Shown piece by piece: positions 50,957-59,717 of a DNA stretch of 64,000 bases (positions within the stretch are counted from its first letter, which is position 1; each line of letters begins with the position of its first letter). A program made the translations under genes and the position numbers. Origin of the DNA: JAFASC01 sp034669505 (GTDB taxonomy: Bacteria; Pseudomonadota; Alphaproteobacteria; Rhizobiales; Beijerinckiaceae); the NCBI GenBank assembly GCA_034669505.1, contig JAXDNJ010000031.1:1-64000 (forward strand). The letters run 5' to 3'. The notes beneath the pieces are model-generated. The model worked only from the letters and a program-made list of their open reading frames with translations. It searched no databases and was not told where the DNA came from.

Positions 50957-51997
50957 TTACATTAAAGGCTTGCCGCTCGAATCCTTGATGTCACTCGCCC
51001 ATGTCTTTTTGATCAGCGCAACGACATTTTCCGGCATCTCGATATAATCGAGATCCTCGGCCATTTTGCCGCCCTTGGTGAAGGCCCAGTCGAAGAATTT
51101 GAGCGCTTCCTTCGCTGCGGCGGGATCCTGCGGCTGTTTCGGCATCAGGATGAACGTCGCGGCGGTGATCGGCCAAGACTCGGCGCCGGGTTCATCGGTG
51201 AGAATCTGATAGAATCCCGGCGCATTGGCCCAATCTGCATTCGCCGCCGCGGCCTGGAAACTAGGTGAGGTGGGCGACACCACCTCGCCATCATGATTTT
51301 TCATGTTGGAGTAGGTGAGCTTGTTCTGCTTCGCATAGGCATATTCGACGTACCCGATGGAGCCCTTGGTGTTCGCGACGTTGTTGGCCACACCTTCATT
51401 GCCCTTAGCGCCGATGCCGATCGGCCACTCGACCGCGGTATTTTGACCGACATTCGCCTTCCATTCCGGGCTCACCTTCGAGAGATAGTTGGTGAAGTTG
51501 AACGTCGTGCCGGATCCGTCGGAGCGATGCACGACCGCAATCGCGCTCGATGGTAATTTGGCATTCGGGTTCAGCGCCTTGATTGCCGCATCATCCCACG
51601 TCTTGATCGTGCCCATGAAAATCTTGGCGAGCGCCGCTCCGTCAAGCGCCAGATCGCCCGGCTTGACGCCATCGAGATTGACGACAGGCACGATGCCGCC
51701 CATCACCATCGGCCATTGCGCAAGACCGTCCTTCTGCAGCTCGTCCGCTTTCAGCGGCGCGTCCGTCGCGCCGAACGTGACGGTCTTCGCCTTGATCTGC
51801 TTGATGCCACCGCCGGAGCCTATCGACTGGTAGTTCAGCCCGTTGCCGGTCTCTTTCTTATAGGCGTCCGCCCACTTCGCATAAATCGGATAGGGGAAGG
51901 TTGCGCCAGCGCCGGATATGTCGGCAGCGTAAACGGCGACACTCGCGGATGCCGCGAAAGCCGCCACAAGCGCGGCGCGTAAGATCGTCTTCGTCAT
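50957..51997 (-). CDS. pstS: Phosphate-binding protein PstS
   Basis: A 346-residue periplasmic binding protein. Start 51997 has GAGG upstream; it begins TKTILRAALVAAFAASASVAVYA, a signal peptide, then ISGAGATFPYPIYAKWADAY. The phosphate loops GSGGG and RSDGSGTTFNFTNYLS are present. A Pho box of three repeats lies ~92 bp upstream. It leads the transporter part of the operon. Confidence 0.97.
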   Translation of the reverse strand: MTKTILRAALVAAFAASASVAVYAADISGAGATFPYPIYAKWADAYKKETGNGLNYQSIGSGGGIKQIKAKTVTFGATDAPLKADELQKDGLAQWPMVMGGIVPVVNLDGVKPGDLALDGAALAKIFMGTIKTWDDAAIKALNPNAKLPSSAIAVVHRSDGSGTTFNFTNYLSKVSPEWKANVGQNTAVEWPIGIGAKGNEGVANNVANTKGSIGYVEYAYAKQNKLTYSNMKNHDGEVVSPTSPSFQAAAANADWANAPGFYQILTDEPGAESWPITAATFILMPKQPQDPAAAKEALKFFDWAFTKGGKMAEDLDYIEMPENVVALIKKTWASDIKDSSGKPLM

Positions 51998-52088
51998 GAA
52001 GGCCTCTTTGGAGACTCGTGTGCGGGAAGCCGCCGAGGAGCTAAGGCGTGGCGGCTGGAGCAACCTAGTGTCGGCACGCGAGGCTTTT

Positions 52089-52117
52089 ACGACACGCAGA
52101 TGACACTTCGTTGACAG
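52089..52117 (-). promoter_or_regulatory. Pho box (three PhoB-type repeats) upstream of pstS
   Basis: On the reverse strand CTGTCAA, GTGTCAT and GTGTCGT follow one another with 4-bp spacers, an exact 11-bp period (52117-52111, 52106-52100, 52095-52089). This is the PhoB consensus CTGTCAT-N4-CTGTCAT extended by one repeat. It lies between phoR and pstS, so pstSCAB-phoU-phoB has its own phosphate-starvation promoter apart from any read-through from phoR. Confidence 0.85.
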
Positions 52118-52136
52118 CGTAAGCTCTGGGAAAGCA

Positions 52137-53186
52137 TCAGGATTCCCGACCCTGCGCTTTGCCTAACGGCAGAATCGCCGAAAAGGTCGCACCTTGGCCG
52201 CGGCCTGACTCGATCGTCAGCCGTCCGCGATGGCGCACCAGGATGTGCTTGACGATGGCGAGGCCGAGACCGGTACCGCCTTTGGTGCGGCTCTCGCCGG
52301 CATCGACGCGATAGAAGCGTTCCGTCAGCCGCGGCACATGTTCCGGCGCTATTCCCGGTCCGTGATCGCGCACGATCAGAACACCGTCGCCGCCACGCTC
52401 CGCGACCGTAACTTCGACCGGCTTGTCAGATGCGCCGTACTTGATCGCGTTCTCGATAAGATTCTCGGCAACGCGCACGAGCTCGTCGCGATCGCCACGC
52501 ACGAGGACGGGTTCTCCTGCGTAAACTGCGATTTGCCTTTCGTTTTCCTCAGCCATCTGCGCAAGCGTATCGACCACGTGACCGGCGATTAACGAGAGAT
52601 CGACCATCGCCGTCGGCTGCAAATGCGCGCTTTGCTCGATCCGTGACAGCGACAGGAGATCGTCGACGAGCCGCGACATGCGGCGCGCCTGCTCGCCCAT
52701 GATCGCGAGAAAACGCTCGCGCGCGATAGGATCATTGCGCGCCGAGCCCTGCAACGTTTCCACAAACCCGAGCACCGACGTCAGCGGGGTGCGCAGCTCG
52801 TGGCTGACATTGGCGACGAAATCAACGCGCATCCGCTCGACGCGCCGGGTTTCGCTCAGGTCGCGCAGCGTCAGCATCACCATGCGCGGCACGCCGGCAA
52901 GATCGATCGGTGCGATATAGACGTCGAAGAGGCGCTCGACCGGAACACGCTCGAGCCACTGCACCTTTTGCGGCTTGCGCTCGCCAAAGGCGCGCGTAAT
53001 CGCATCAAGGATGTCAGGCGAGCGCAAGCCACGCACCAGGAGCTCGCCCGGCCGCAACGAGGGCAGAAGCGAAGCGACGGCGGGATTGGCGGCGACGAGC
53101 CGGAAATCGCTGCCGACGATGAGCGCCGCGTCCGGCACCGCCCGAAGCAGCGCGTCGACGACCTCGATCGGGAGCTGGTCGGGCAT
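52137..53186 (-). CDS. phoR: Phosphate regulon sensor histidine kinase PhoR
   Basis: A 349-residue kinase; start 53186 follows AAGGGGG, though longer starts up to 53300 are open. It has a PAS domain at about residues 10-105, the phosphorylated H129 in VSHELRTPLTS, the N box ENLIENAIKYG, DHGPGI and GGTGLGLAIVKH. No transmembrane segment is encoded, even in the upstream extension, whereas most PhoR proteins have one or two N-terminal helices. It thus looks like a cytoplasmic PhoR, which would sense phosphate state through PhoU/PstB. Confidence 0.92.
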   Translation of the reverse strand: MPDQLPIEVVDALLRAVPDAALIVGSDFRLVAANPAVASLLPSLRPGELLVRGLRSPDILDAITRAFGERKPQKVQWLERVPVERLFDVYIAPIDLAGVPRMVMLTLRDLSETRRVERMRVDFVANVSHELRTPLTSVLGFVETLQGSARNDPIARERFLAIMGEQARRMSRLVDDLLSLSRIEQSAHLQPTAMVDLSLIAGHVVDTLAQMAEENERQIAVYAGEPVLVRGDRDELVRVAENLIENAIKYGASDKPVEVTVAERGGDGVLIVRDHGPGIAPEHVPRLTERFYRVDAGESRTKGGTGLGLAIVKHILVRHRGRLTIESGRGQGATFSAILPLGKAQGRES

Positions 53187-53314
53187 GTCTTGAGCCCCCT
53201 TCCCCCGGTCAGGCGATCCGGAGAGGGCGGCGGCCATCCCGAGCCTTGCATCCCCGGCACGGGATAGCGATATCGGCGGCATCGGACCTATCGATTGCAA
53301 GAGGAGAGCACAAG

Positions 53315-55303
53315 GTGGACGCGAACGTCGATGCTTCCGGACCGGAGATGGAGACCCAAGGCCGGCCGCGCCAACCCCAAAGCCATGCGTTCCAGGCGGA
53401 CGTTTCCCGGCTCCTGCACCTCATGGTGCATTCGGTCTATTCCGATCGCGACATTTTCCTGCGCGAGCTGATCTCGAACGGCGCCGACGCCTGCGAGAAA
53501 CTGCGCCATGAGGCGCTGACCAATCCCGAGCTCCTGGCGGACTCGCCTGGCTTTGAGATCACGATCGGCCTCGACAAGGACAAGCGCCAGCTGAGTGTCG
53601 AGGATAACGGCATCGGCATGTCGCGCGAGGAATTGGCGAGCCAGCTCGGCACGATCGCCAGCTCCGGCACGCGGGCGTTCCTGGAGAAACTCGGGGGCGA
53701 CGAGCAATCCAAGATCGCAGCGGACCTCATCGGTCAGTTCGGCATCGGCTTCTATTCCGTTTTCATGGTCGCCGATAAAGTCGAGGTCGACACACGGCGC
53801 GCCGGGACGGACGAGGCCTGGCGCTGGACCTCCGACGGCAAGGGCACCTATGCGCTCGAACCGCTTCCGCTGGAAGACGCGCCGGCGCGCGGCACGCGCG
53901 TGCGCCTGCATCTGAACGAGCATGCGACCGACTATCTCCAGTCCTGGAAGGTGCAGAGCATCGTCCGCGAATATTCGAGCGGCATCGCCGTGCCGATCGC
54001 ACTGACCGAGGCGAAGGACCAGGAATCGGAATCGAAGGACAAAGAATCCAAGGAAGATTCCAAAGAAGGTGAAAGCAAAGAGCCGAAACGCATCAGCGAG
54101 GGCAGCGCGCTCTGGGCGCGTCCGAAAGATAAGATCGAAGAGAGCGAGTACACCGAGTTCTATCGCAGCCTCGCCGGCCAGTTCGACGAGCCGCTCGCGA
54201 CCATCCATTGGCGCGCCGAAGGGCGGCACGAATATATTGTGCTTGCCTTCATCCCGGGCTCGCGGCCGCTCGATCTGTTCGATCCCGCGCGCAAAGGCCA
54301 CAACAAACTTTATGTCCGCCGCGTCCTGATCTCGCGCGACTCCGATCTCTTGCCCGGCTGGCTGCGCTTTGTGCGGCTGGTTGTCGACTCCGCCGACCTG
54401 CCGCTCAACGTCTCGCGCGAAATGGTGCAGAAGAGTCCGGTCTTCGGCGCGATCGGCAAAGCAGTGACGAACCGCATCCTGCAGGAGGTCGTGAAACTTG
54501 CGGACAAAGAGCCGGAGAAGTTCGCCAAGCTCTGGGAGGCGTTCGGGCCGGTTCTCAAGGAAGGGCTCTACGAAGACCCCGAGCGGCGCGATCAGCTGTT
54601 TGAGATCGCGCGGTTTGCGACGTCAACCGATCCGGAAGGCAAGCGCACGCTGAGGGAGTACGTCGCCTCACTGCGCGAGAACCAGACCGCGATCTATTAC
54701 TTGACCGGCGAGGACGCGAAGCGGCTTGCCTCAAGCCCGCAGCTCGAAGGTTTCCGCGCCCGCGGCATTGAAGTGCTGCTTCTCTCCGATCCGGTCGATA
54801 CGTTTTGGGTCTCGACCGCGGTCGGCTATGACGGCAAGCCGTTCAAATCGGTGACGCAGGGCAGCGTCGATATCTCATCTATCGCGATGGCCGAAGGCCA
54901 GGAGGCGCCTGCCTCGAGCGATATCAAGCCCGAAGTGGCGACGCTGCTCGCGCTGATGAAACAAACGATCGGCGATGTCGAGGACGTGCGTGCGTCCGAA
55001 CGCCTGTCGGACAGCCCCGTCTGTCTGATCGCGCCGGAGCATGGCCCCGATCGCCGGCTCGCGCGCATTCTAGCCGAGCACGGGCGGCTTGGCGACATGC
55101 CGAAGCCGGTGCTCGAAGTGAATCCGCGCCATGCGCTCATCGAGTCGCTCGCGCGTCACATCAACGATTCGGACAAGACCTGGCTCGAAGACACGTTTTG
55201 GCTGCTTTATGAGATGGCGCGTGTCAGCGATGGCGAGAGCCCGTCCGATCCGGCTGGTTTTGCCGGGCGGCTGACACGGGCGCTGACGAAGCTCGCGGCG
55301 TGA
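53315..55303 (+). CDS. htpG: Molecular chaperone HtpG (Hsp90)
   Basis: A 662-residue chaperone. The GTG start at 53315 has GAGGAG at 53301-53306. The N-terminal ATPase domain shows ISNGADACEKLRHEAL, DNGIGMSREEL and GQFGIGFYSVF; a charged linker rich in Lys/Glu/Ser (QESESKDKESKEDSKEG) separates it from the middle domain (SREMVQKSPVFGAIGKAVTNRI). The C-terminus ends LYEMARVSDGESPSDPAG and so on. Copies of this 3' end recur at 57430 and 58451. The gene is divergent from phoR. Confidence 0.97.
   Translation: MDANVDASGPEMETQGRPRQPQSHAFQADVSRLLHLMVHSVYSDRDIFLRELISNGADACEKLRHEALTNPELLADSPGFEITIGLDKDKRQLSVEDNGIGMSREELASQLGTIASSGTRAFLEKLGGDEQSKIAADLIGQFGIGFYSVFMVADKVEVDTRRAGTDEAWRWTSDGKGTYALEPLPLEDAPARGTRVRLHLNEHATDYLQSWKVQSIVREYSSGIAVPIALTEAKDQESESKDKESKEDSKEGESKEPKRISEGSALWARPKDKIEESEYTEFYRSLAGQFDEPLATIHWRAEGRHEYIVLAFIPGSRPLDLFDPARKGHNKLYVRRVLISRDSDLLPGWLRFVRLVVDSADLPLNVSREMVQKSPVFGAIGKAVTNRILQEVVKLADKEPEKFAKLWEAFGPVLKEGLYEDPERRDQLFEIARFATSTDPEGKRTLREYVASLRENQTAIYYLTGEDAKRLASSPQLEGFRARGIEVLLLSDPVDTFWVSTAVGYDGKPFKSVTQGSVDISSIAMAEGQEAPASSDIKPEVATLLALMKQTIGDVEDVRASERLSDSPVCLIAPEHGPDRRLARILAEHGRLGDMPKPVLEVNPRHALIESLARHINDSDKTWLEDTFWLLYEMARVSDGESPSDPAGFAGRLTRALTKLAA
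55207..55303 (+). repeat. htpG 3'-end repeat, copy A (native)
   Basis: The last ~97 bp of htpG, encoding the segment LYEMARVSDGESPSDPAG to the stop at 55301-55303. It is the parent type of two displaced copies at 57430-57464 and 58451-58548. Confidence 0.7.
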
Positions 55304-55318
55304 GGCGATCGGTCGGCG

Positions 55319-57334
55319 CTAGGTGCGCGTCGGCCAATGCCTGTCGCGGAACCAAGTGCGATAGTCCGAGGACATCGTGGCGCGCTGCGCTTGCGGCGCG
55401 TGCCGCTTGCAAGTCGCCGCTTCCTCACTGTTTTCCAAGGCACCCCAACGTATCTCGGCGCAGTCGTTCGGGTTATACGCCATTTCAAGGTCTGCTGCCC
55501 GTTCGATCACGTCCTTGAGAGACAATGTCCATTGCGAGCCGTCGCTGCGAGTATAGGAGAACTTACGCGAGGCAAGCTCAGTTGCGAGCACATCCCGTAA
55601 CTCGCGCTTCACGTTCTCAATGTTCTTGCCTCCCGGCGTCGCGTATCGGTCTGAGCGCCGCGCGAAGCGCTCAGGAAAATTCCGCAGGACATCGATCGCG
55701 ATCAAAAGACGGAAATCGCGCGCCGGCGTGGAATAGTCTTCCCATGCGCCGCTGGTCTGGAAGATCGACGCGCCGTTCGGCATCGCGGTAACTGCAGCCT
55801 GCTTGTCCTGATATTTTCGTCCATTCTCGACCGAGGTGACGCGCGTCTTCACCTGCTCGTTGAGGCTGGTAATCGCATCCGTCATCGCCCGCACCGGATC
55901 CAGCGGCTCGGGCGACATCACGTCATCCATGCGATCGTAGAAATCCTCGGCACTCATGTGCGCCTGTTCGAGGGAAAAGTCGCCGTAGTGCGGGTTTCTG
56001 CCGATTTCGGCATTGGTCAGCCGCCGCAACGGGCCATTTTTATCGCCGACGATCGGCCGGAAGTGCTTGAAGCCGGGCGTGCCGAGCCCGGGATTGTGCA
56101 CGAACAGGAAGTTGCCGCGCCAGAAACGCTTGCGCGTAATCGACCCGTCGGGCTCGGCGTCGACGGCGAGAAAAACCCCGGGCGTCCCATCCAACTCCGG
56201 CACGCGATGCACCAGCATCAGCACGTGGCCGTAGGGGTCGGCATATACGGTTCCCGGGCGCAGCGCCTTTTGCGTCAGCGGGACGCTGTAGAAATCGGTG
56301 TTGTCGTCGTTCGCCGCGACCCGCACCGCGCCGCTATGGACGACGTCGCCGACATCGCGCAGATATTCTGCGAATGTCGCCGGACGCTTCGGCTTCGGTG
56401 GCGGCGGCACGGCCGGACTTACTGGCGCATCGGCCGGCTGCGCCTGCGCAAACAGCCCGAGAAAGTTTGCAGCCGGGGCGGCGGACGCGACCGCGACCGT
56501 GTTCGACGCCAAGTTCGACGCGACATCCTGTTCGGGCGGCGGGGCCGGACGCGTCGTCTCGGGATGCTCGATGTCGAACCATTGGTAACATGTGGGCGCC
56601 TTGCCGCCGCTGCCGCGCGAGCAATTCGCATATCCGAATGGTAGACCCATCTTGAAAGCGAAATAGGCGCGCAGGAAGTAGACGAAGTCGGCGCAATCGG
56701 GACGCAAGCTCAGCGTCATGGTGTCTTCGCCGCGACCGAGATAGTTGAACAGGAAATTGCGCGATTGATCGCGCAGCACTTCATGCCACACCTTCCACGA
56801 TAGGTCCTGGTCGGGTGGGGCGTCGAAAAGCTTCTCGATCCATGCCGAGAACAACGATTCCGTTGTGCTGTTCCAGCTGTTGCGCACCTGCCAGATATGG
56901 CCGGCCGGCGTTCCCGGGGACGCGGGCCTGCCCGCATTCACGACAATTTCGCGGGTGATGTTGCCGCATCCGGCGACCGCGTGGTCGAGCGCCAGATTTG
57001 CATGCCACGTCCCGGCGGCCGGCGCGGCGATCTCGGCGAACCAGGAATAAGGCCCGCCGCCGTGCCGCTCCGAGGATCTTGCCGCGATGCTGCCGTTGGG
57101 CGCGACCAGCGAGAGCGTCCCGCCGAGTGGCTTTTCCGCAACGACCATGACGCGCAACGGCGCGCCTTTCCACGGCGCAACCGGCGAGGGCAGAACCGTG
57201 AGATCGGCCGCCTCTCCGCAGGTGGCGGATAAAGCCGCCGCCGGCGAGTCTGTTGCCGATGCAGGCGAGACGACAAATCCGGCGACCGGTAACAAAGTCG
57301 CCGCGGCGACGGCAAACCAGCGTGCGCGAAGCAT
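55319..57334 (-). CDS. Large secreted protein with NlpC/papain-like Cys-His pair
   Basis: A 671-residue exported protein. The signal peptide is RARWFAVAAATLLPVAGFVVSPASA. After an immunoglobulin-like N-terminal part comes RPDCADFVYFLRAYFAFKMGLPFGY, where the Cys starts a helix as in NlpC/P60 and other papain-fold hydrolases, and later TVYADPYGHVLMLVHRV, where the His begins a strand in the same layout. A Pro/Ala-rich linker lies between them. The C-terminal ~200 residues are helical and unfamiliar. A cell-wall amidase or peptidase is plausible but no known family was certain. It is convergent with htpG, only 15 bp apart. Confidence 0.75.
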   Translation of the reverse strand: MLRARWFAVAAATLLPVAGFVVSPASATDSPAAALSATCGEAADLTVLPSPVAPWKGAPLRVMVVAEKPLGGTLSLVAPNGSIAARSSERHGGGPYSWFAEIAAPAAGTWHANLALDHAVAGCGNITREIVVNAGRPASPGTPAGHIWQVRNSWNSTTESLFSAWIEKLFDAPPDQDLSWKVWHEVLRDQSRNFLFNYLGRGEDTMTLSLRPDCADFVYFLRAYFAFKMGLPFGYANCSRGSGGKAPTCYQWFDIEHPETTRPAPPPEQDVASNLASNTVAVASAAPAANFLGLFAQAQPADAPVSPAVPPPPKPKRPATFAEYLRDVGDVVHSGAVRVAANDDNTDFYSVPLTQKALRPGTVYADPYGHVLMLVHRVPELDGTPGVFLAVDAEPDGSITRKRFWRGNFLFVHNPGLGTPGFKHFRPIVGDKNGPLRRLTNAEIGRNPHYGDFSLEQAHMSAEDFYDRMDDVMSPEPLDPVRAMTDAITSLNEQVKTRVTSVENGRKYQDKQAAVTAMPNGASIFQTSGAWEDYSTPARDFRLLIAIDVLRNFPERFARRSDRYATPGGKNIENVKRELRDVLATELASRKFSYTRSDGSQWTLSLKDVIERAADLEMAYNPNDCAEIRWGALENSEEAATCKRHAPQAQRATMSSDYRTWFRDRHWPTRT

Positions 57335-57429
57335 TGAGTATCCCTGTGGGTAGCGCTTTGACCGGCATTCAAACCAGCCAATGTGGCCGGTTACGAGCAG
57401 ATTTGCGGCCGGGACGGGGAATGGCGCGT

Positions 57430-57464
57430 TACGAGATGGCGCGCGTCAGCGACGCCGAGAGCTA
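57430..57464 (+). repeat. htpG 3'-end repeat, copy C (35 bp)
   Basis: TACGAGATGGCGCGCGTCAG and the following GCGAC then CCGAGAGC closely match htpG around 55209-55243, ending in a TAA. It shares the variants TACGAG and GCGCGCGTC with copy B rather than with native htpG, so C and B have a common origin. Confidence 0.6.
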
Positions 57465-57722
57465 AGCGACGCGAGCCGCACGTGGGAATGCTTCGCGCCG
57501 AAACGCATCTATTCCGGCGAGCCACAGACGCTCGGCGTCCGTGGCATTAAGCGCCGCGCCCACTATGGCTTCCGCGATCAGTTTTCGCGTGTGCAAGGCC
57601 CGCTGGGGAATTGCTGCCGGATGACCCGCGGCAACAAGCGCGTTCCACGCTGTTTTCAGCGCGCTGTCGAGGCTCGCGTCACTGAATCGCAGCCTTGCGG
57701 CTTGAAGTTCTTTCGTTCCCAT
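57462..57722 (-). CDS. Hypothetical protein
   Basis: An 86-residue soluble helical protein. Start ATG 57722 is preferred over GTG 57749 for GAGGG upstream. Sequence: KELQAARLRFSDASLDSALK, then ALHTRKLIAEAIVGAALN and DAERLWLAGIDAFRREAF. No family was recognised. Its stop falls inside repeat copy C of the htpG 3' end. Confidence 0.5.
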   Translation of the reverse strand: MGTKELQAARLRFSDASLDSALKTAWNALVAAGHPAAIPQRALHTRKLIAEAIVGAALNATDAERLWLAGIDAFRREAFPRAARVA

Positions 57723-57895
57723 TGTGGACGTGCCCTCGTCGACACTCACGGGGAGAGGTCACGCGACTCAGCCGCTTGGACACAAAATCGCCGAACTTGG
57801 TTCAGGAAGTCTTAATGGGTAGCAGCCGCCGCGTGGGGCGGCGGACGGAAGTCGCCTTCATACGCTTCGAATATCTGGACGGAAGGAACAGTCCG

Positions 57896-58393
57896 ATGGG
57901 TAAGCTCGCGACCTGCTTGTGGTTCGACCATGGCGAGGCCCGCAAGGCGGCCGACTTCTATGCCGCTACATTTCCGGATACTCATGTGGGCGGAGCGCAT
58001 GCCGCGGCCTCCGATTACCCCGGTGGCGCCCAGGGGAACGAGCTCGTCGTCGAGTTTACGCTCCTCGGCCAACCGTTTGTTGGCCTGAACGGTGGTCCGA
58101 ACTTCTCGCCCAACGAAGCCGTGAGCTTCCAGGTAACGACGGAAGATCAGGCGGAGACCGATCGTTACTGGGATGCGATCGTCGGGAATGGCGGCAAGGA
58201 AAGCCAATGCGGCTGGTGCAAGGACCGCTGGGGCTTCTCCTGGCAGATCGTGCCGCGCGCCTTGATGGCTGCGATGAGCGATCCCGATCGCGCCGCCGCC
58301 AAACGCGCGATGGACGCCATGATGAAGATGCGCAAGATCGATATTGCGGCGATCGAGGCCGCGCGAGCAGGCGACGAAGTGCCTGACGCGTGA
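57896..58393 (+). CDS. VOC-family / PhnB-like protein
   Basis: A 165-residue glyoxalase/bleomycin-resistance-fold protein of the PhnB/3-demethylubiquinone methyltransferase-like type. Start ATG 57896 (AAGGAA upstream). The pattern LATCLWFDHGEARKAADFYAATFPDT, then FTLLGQPFVGLNGGPNFSPNEAVSF, DRYWDAIVGNGGKESQCGWCKDRWGFSWQIVP and AMDAMMKMRKIDIAAIEAA is the full family. Function is unknown; such proteins are common and mobile. It lies between htpG-end copies C and B. Confidence 0.85.
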   Translation: MGKLATCLWFDHGEARKAADFYAATFPDTHVGGAHAAASDYPGGAQGNELVVEFTLLGQPFVGLNGGPNFSPNEAVSFQVTTEDQAETDRYWDAIVGNGGKESQCGWCKDRWGFSWQIVPRALMAAMSDPDRAAAKRAMDAMMKMRKIDIAAIEAARAGDEVPDA

Positions 58394-58450
58394 TTCCGTT
58401 TCGGGTGAGGCAACGAGCAGTTTGCCGTGCCCTCACCTAGCTGAGACAGC

Positions 58451-58548
58451 TCTACGAGATGGCGCGCGTCAGCGACGGCGAGAGCCCGTCCGATCCTGCC
58501 GGATTTGCCGGGCGTTTTGAAGCGCGCGCTGACGAAGCTTGCGGCGTG
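58451..58548 (+). repeat. htpG 3'-end repeat, copy B (98 bp)
   Basis: From TCTACGAGATGGCGCGCGTC to the TGA at 58546-58548 the sequence repeats the end of htpG with scattered changes; the translated stretch LYEMARVSDGESPSDPAGF is identical, then one extra T after GGGCG breaks the frame (58514-58519). It is a fragment of a divergent htpG copy. Confidence 0.75.
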
Positions 58549-58766
58549 AGGGGAGCCGCGGGAGGCGGGAAGAGCCGGCCGCGTTCGACAATCGCTATCG
58601 CGGCGCCGATCACGAGGCCGGTTTAACGCCGCTCGACTGTGCGATGATGCGCTTTAGTTCTGGGTCGCCGACCAGTCCGAATCTTCCAAACCAACCCGGG
58701 GGACCGCCAGCTCCGGTGCCTAGTCACCAAGGCGAACGGCGTGCATCTCGTCCGTCACTCAAACCA

Positions 58767-59099
58767 TTAATTTCTACAGGCAGCTTTTGCCCAGCGAAAA
58801 CCGCATTCTCCTCCGGAACCACCATAACCAGGAGTGATTCTGCATGGCCCAGCCCCGCATAAAGCGCTGCAAACCACCTGTGGACTGAAGCCGCTCGCCC
58901 CGCCACTGTAGCAGGCAAAATGGCGAAATGGCGGAGACCGGGGATATGGATTGTAAGCCGGAGTACACCCAGCATTGCCCCAGCAAACATAAAACTCCGG
59001 ATAGATAATGTCCTTGGGCTTTATCGGGTCAGCGGCGAATGTCGGGCCCGCAAGCGAGACTGTAGCTGAGATTAAAGCTAAGGCTTGCCAGTGCCGCAT
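58767..59099 (-). CDS. Small Cys-rich secreted protein
   Basis: A 110-residue exported protein. The ATG at 59099 follows GGAGG. Signal peptide RHWQALALISATVSLAGPTFA; the mature ~88 residues have eight cysteines (FYVCWGNAGC, HFACYSGGASGF, VVCSALCGAGPC, GECGF and KAACRN) with Gly/Pro/Tyr loops, suggesting a disulfide-stapled exported protein. No known family was recognised. It could be a secreted effector, inhibitor or structural peptide. It sits in the mosaic after repeat copy B. Confidence 0.6.
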   Translation of the reverse strand: MRHWQALALISATVSLAGPTFAADPIKPKDIIYPEFYVCWGNAGCTPAYNPYPRSPPFRHFACYSGGASGFSPQVVCSALCGAGPCRITPGYGGSGGECGFRWAKAACRN

Positions 59100-59201
59100 A
59101 TTCCCGCCTCCACAGTACCTTTGAGGGAAAAGAACGTATCGACCAGTTCCGATCGGTGCAAGACAGGACCTCGTGGCCGGCATTGTGCGCCGTTCGAGCT
59201 T

Positions 59202-59435
59202 CTAGAGCGAGGCGCATTTGGCGAAGGTCAGCTTCACGACGTTCTTGTAGGTCTCGCCCGGTTCTGATCCCGGCGTGCTCCCACACGGCACCCCTCGCCA
59301 CTTCCAATCCTCGACCACGTCCGGGTCGGCCTCTTTGATGAGAGTCCGGACTCCAGCCAGCGTTTCGCCCCGCCAATCGCTCAGTTCCTCGATTCGCGCA
59401 TCGATCAGCTGAGAGGGAGAGTCTCCGCGTTGCAC
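59202..59435 (-). pseudogene. DUF1801 (YdhG-like) protein, broken
   Basis: The first 50 residues match DUF1801 (SQLIDARIEELSDWRGETLA, GVRTLIKEADPDVVEDWKWRGVP). Then the frame slips: the expected VWEHAGI lies in another frame while GETYKNVVKLTFAK is back in the first, so two compensating shifts have occurred. A TAG follows at FAKCASL where the family continues for another ~40 residues. The gene is no longer complete. Confidence 0.75.
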
Positions 59436-59717
59436 TTCTCGCTTTCTTCATCAGCGGGTCGCTCGCGGTCACATGACGTAATTGCTCGTCAGCATTTTGG
59501 CAGCACTGGACGGGCCGCCTTGGCGGGCGAGTGATGCACTCCGAAGTAGACCCCTTCTGCGCCAATTCCTCGGCGGAGAGACAAAATCGATCAACTGCAA
59601 CAGTGCGTCGGAAGCCTACAGCGTCTGCGACCCCGACGAGAATGGCCGAAGGAGAGGAATTCGATTTTCATATTTTTGATAGGAGAATGCCTCCGGGTGT
59701 CGCTCTTCTATGTTTCG

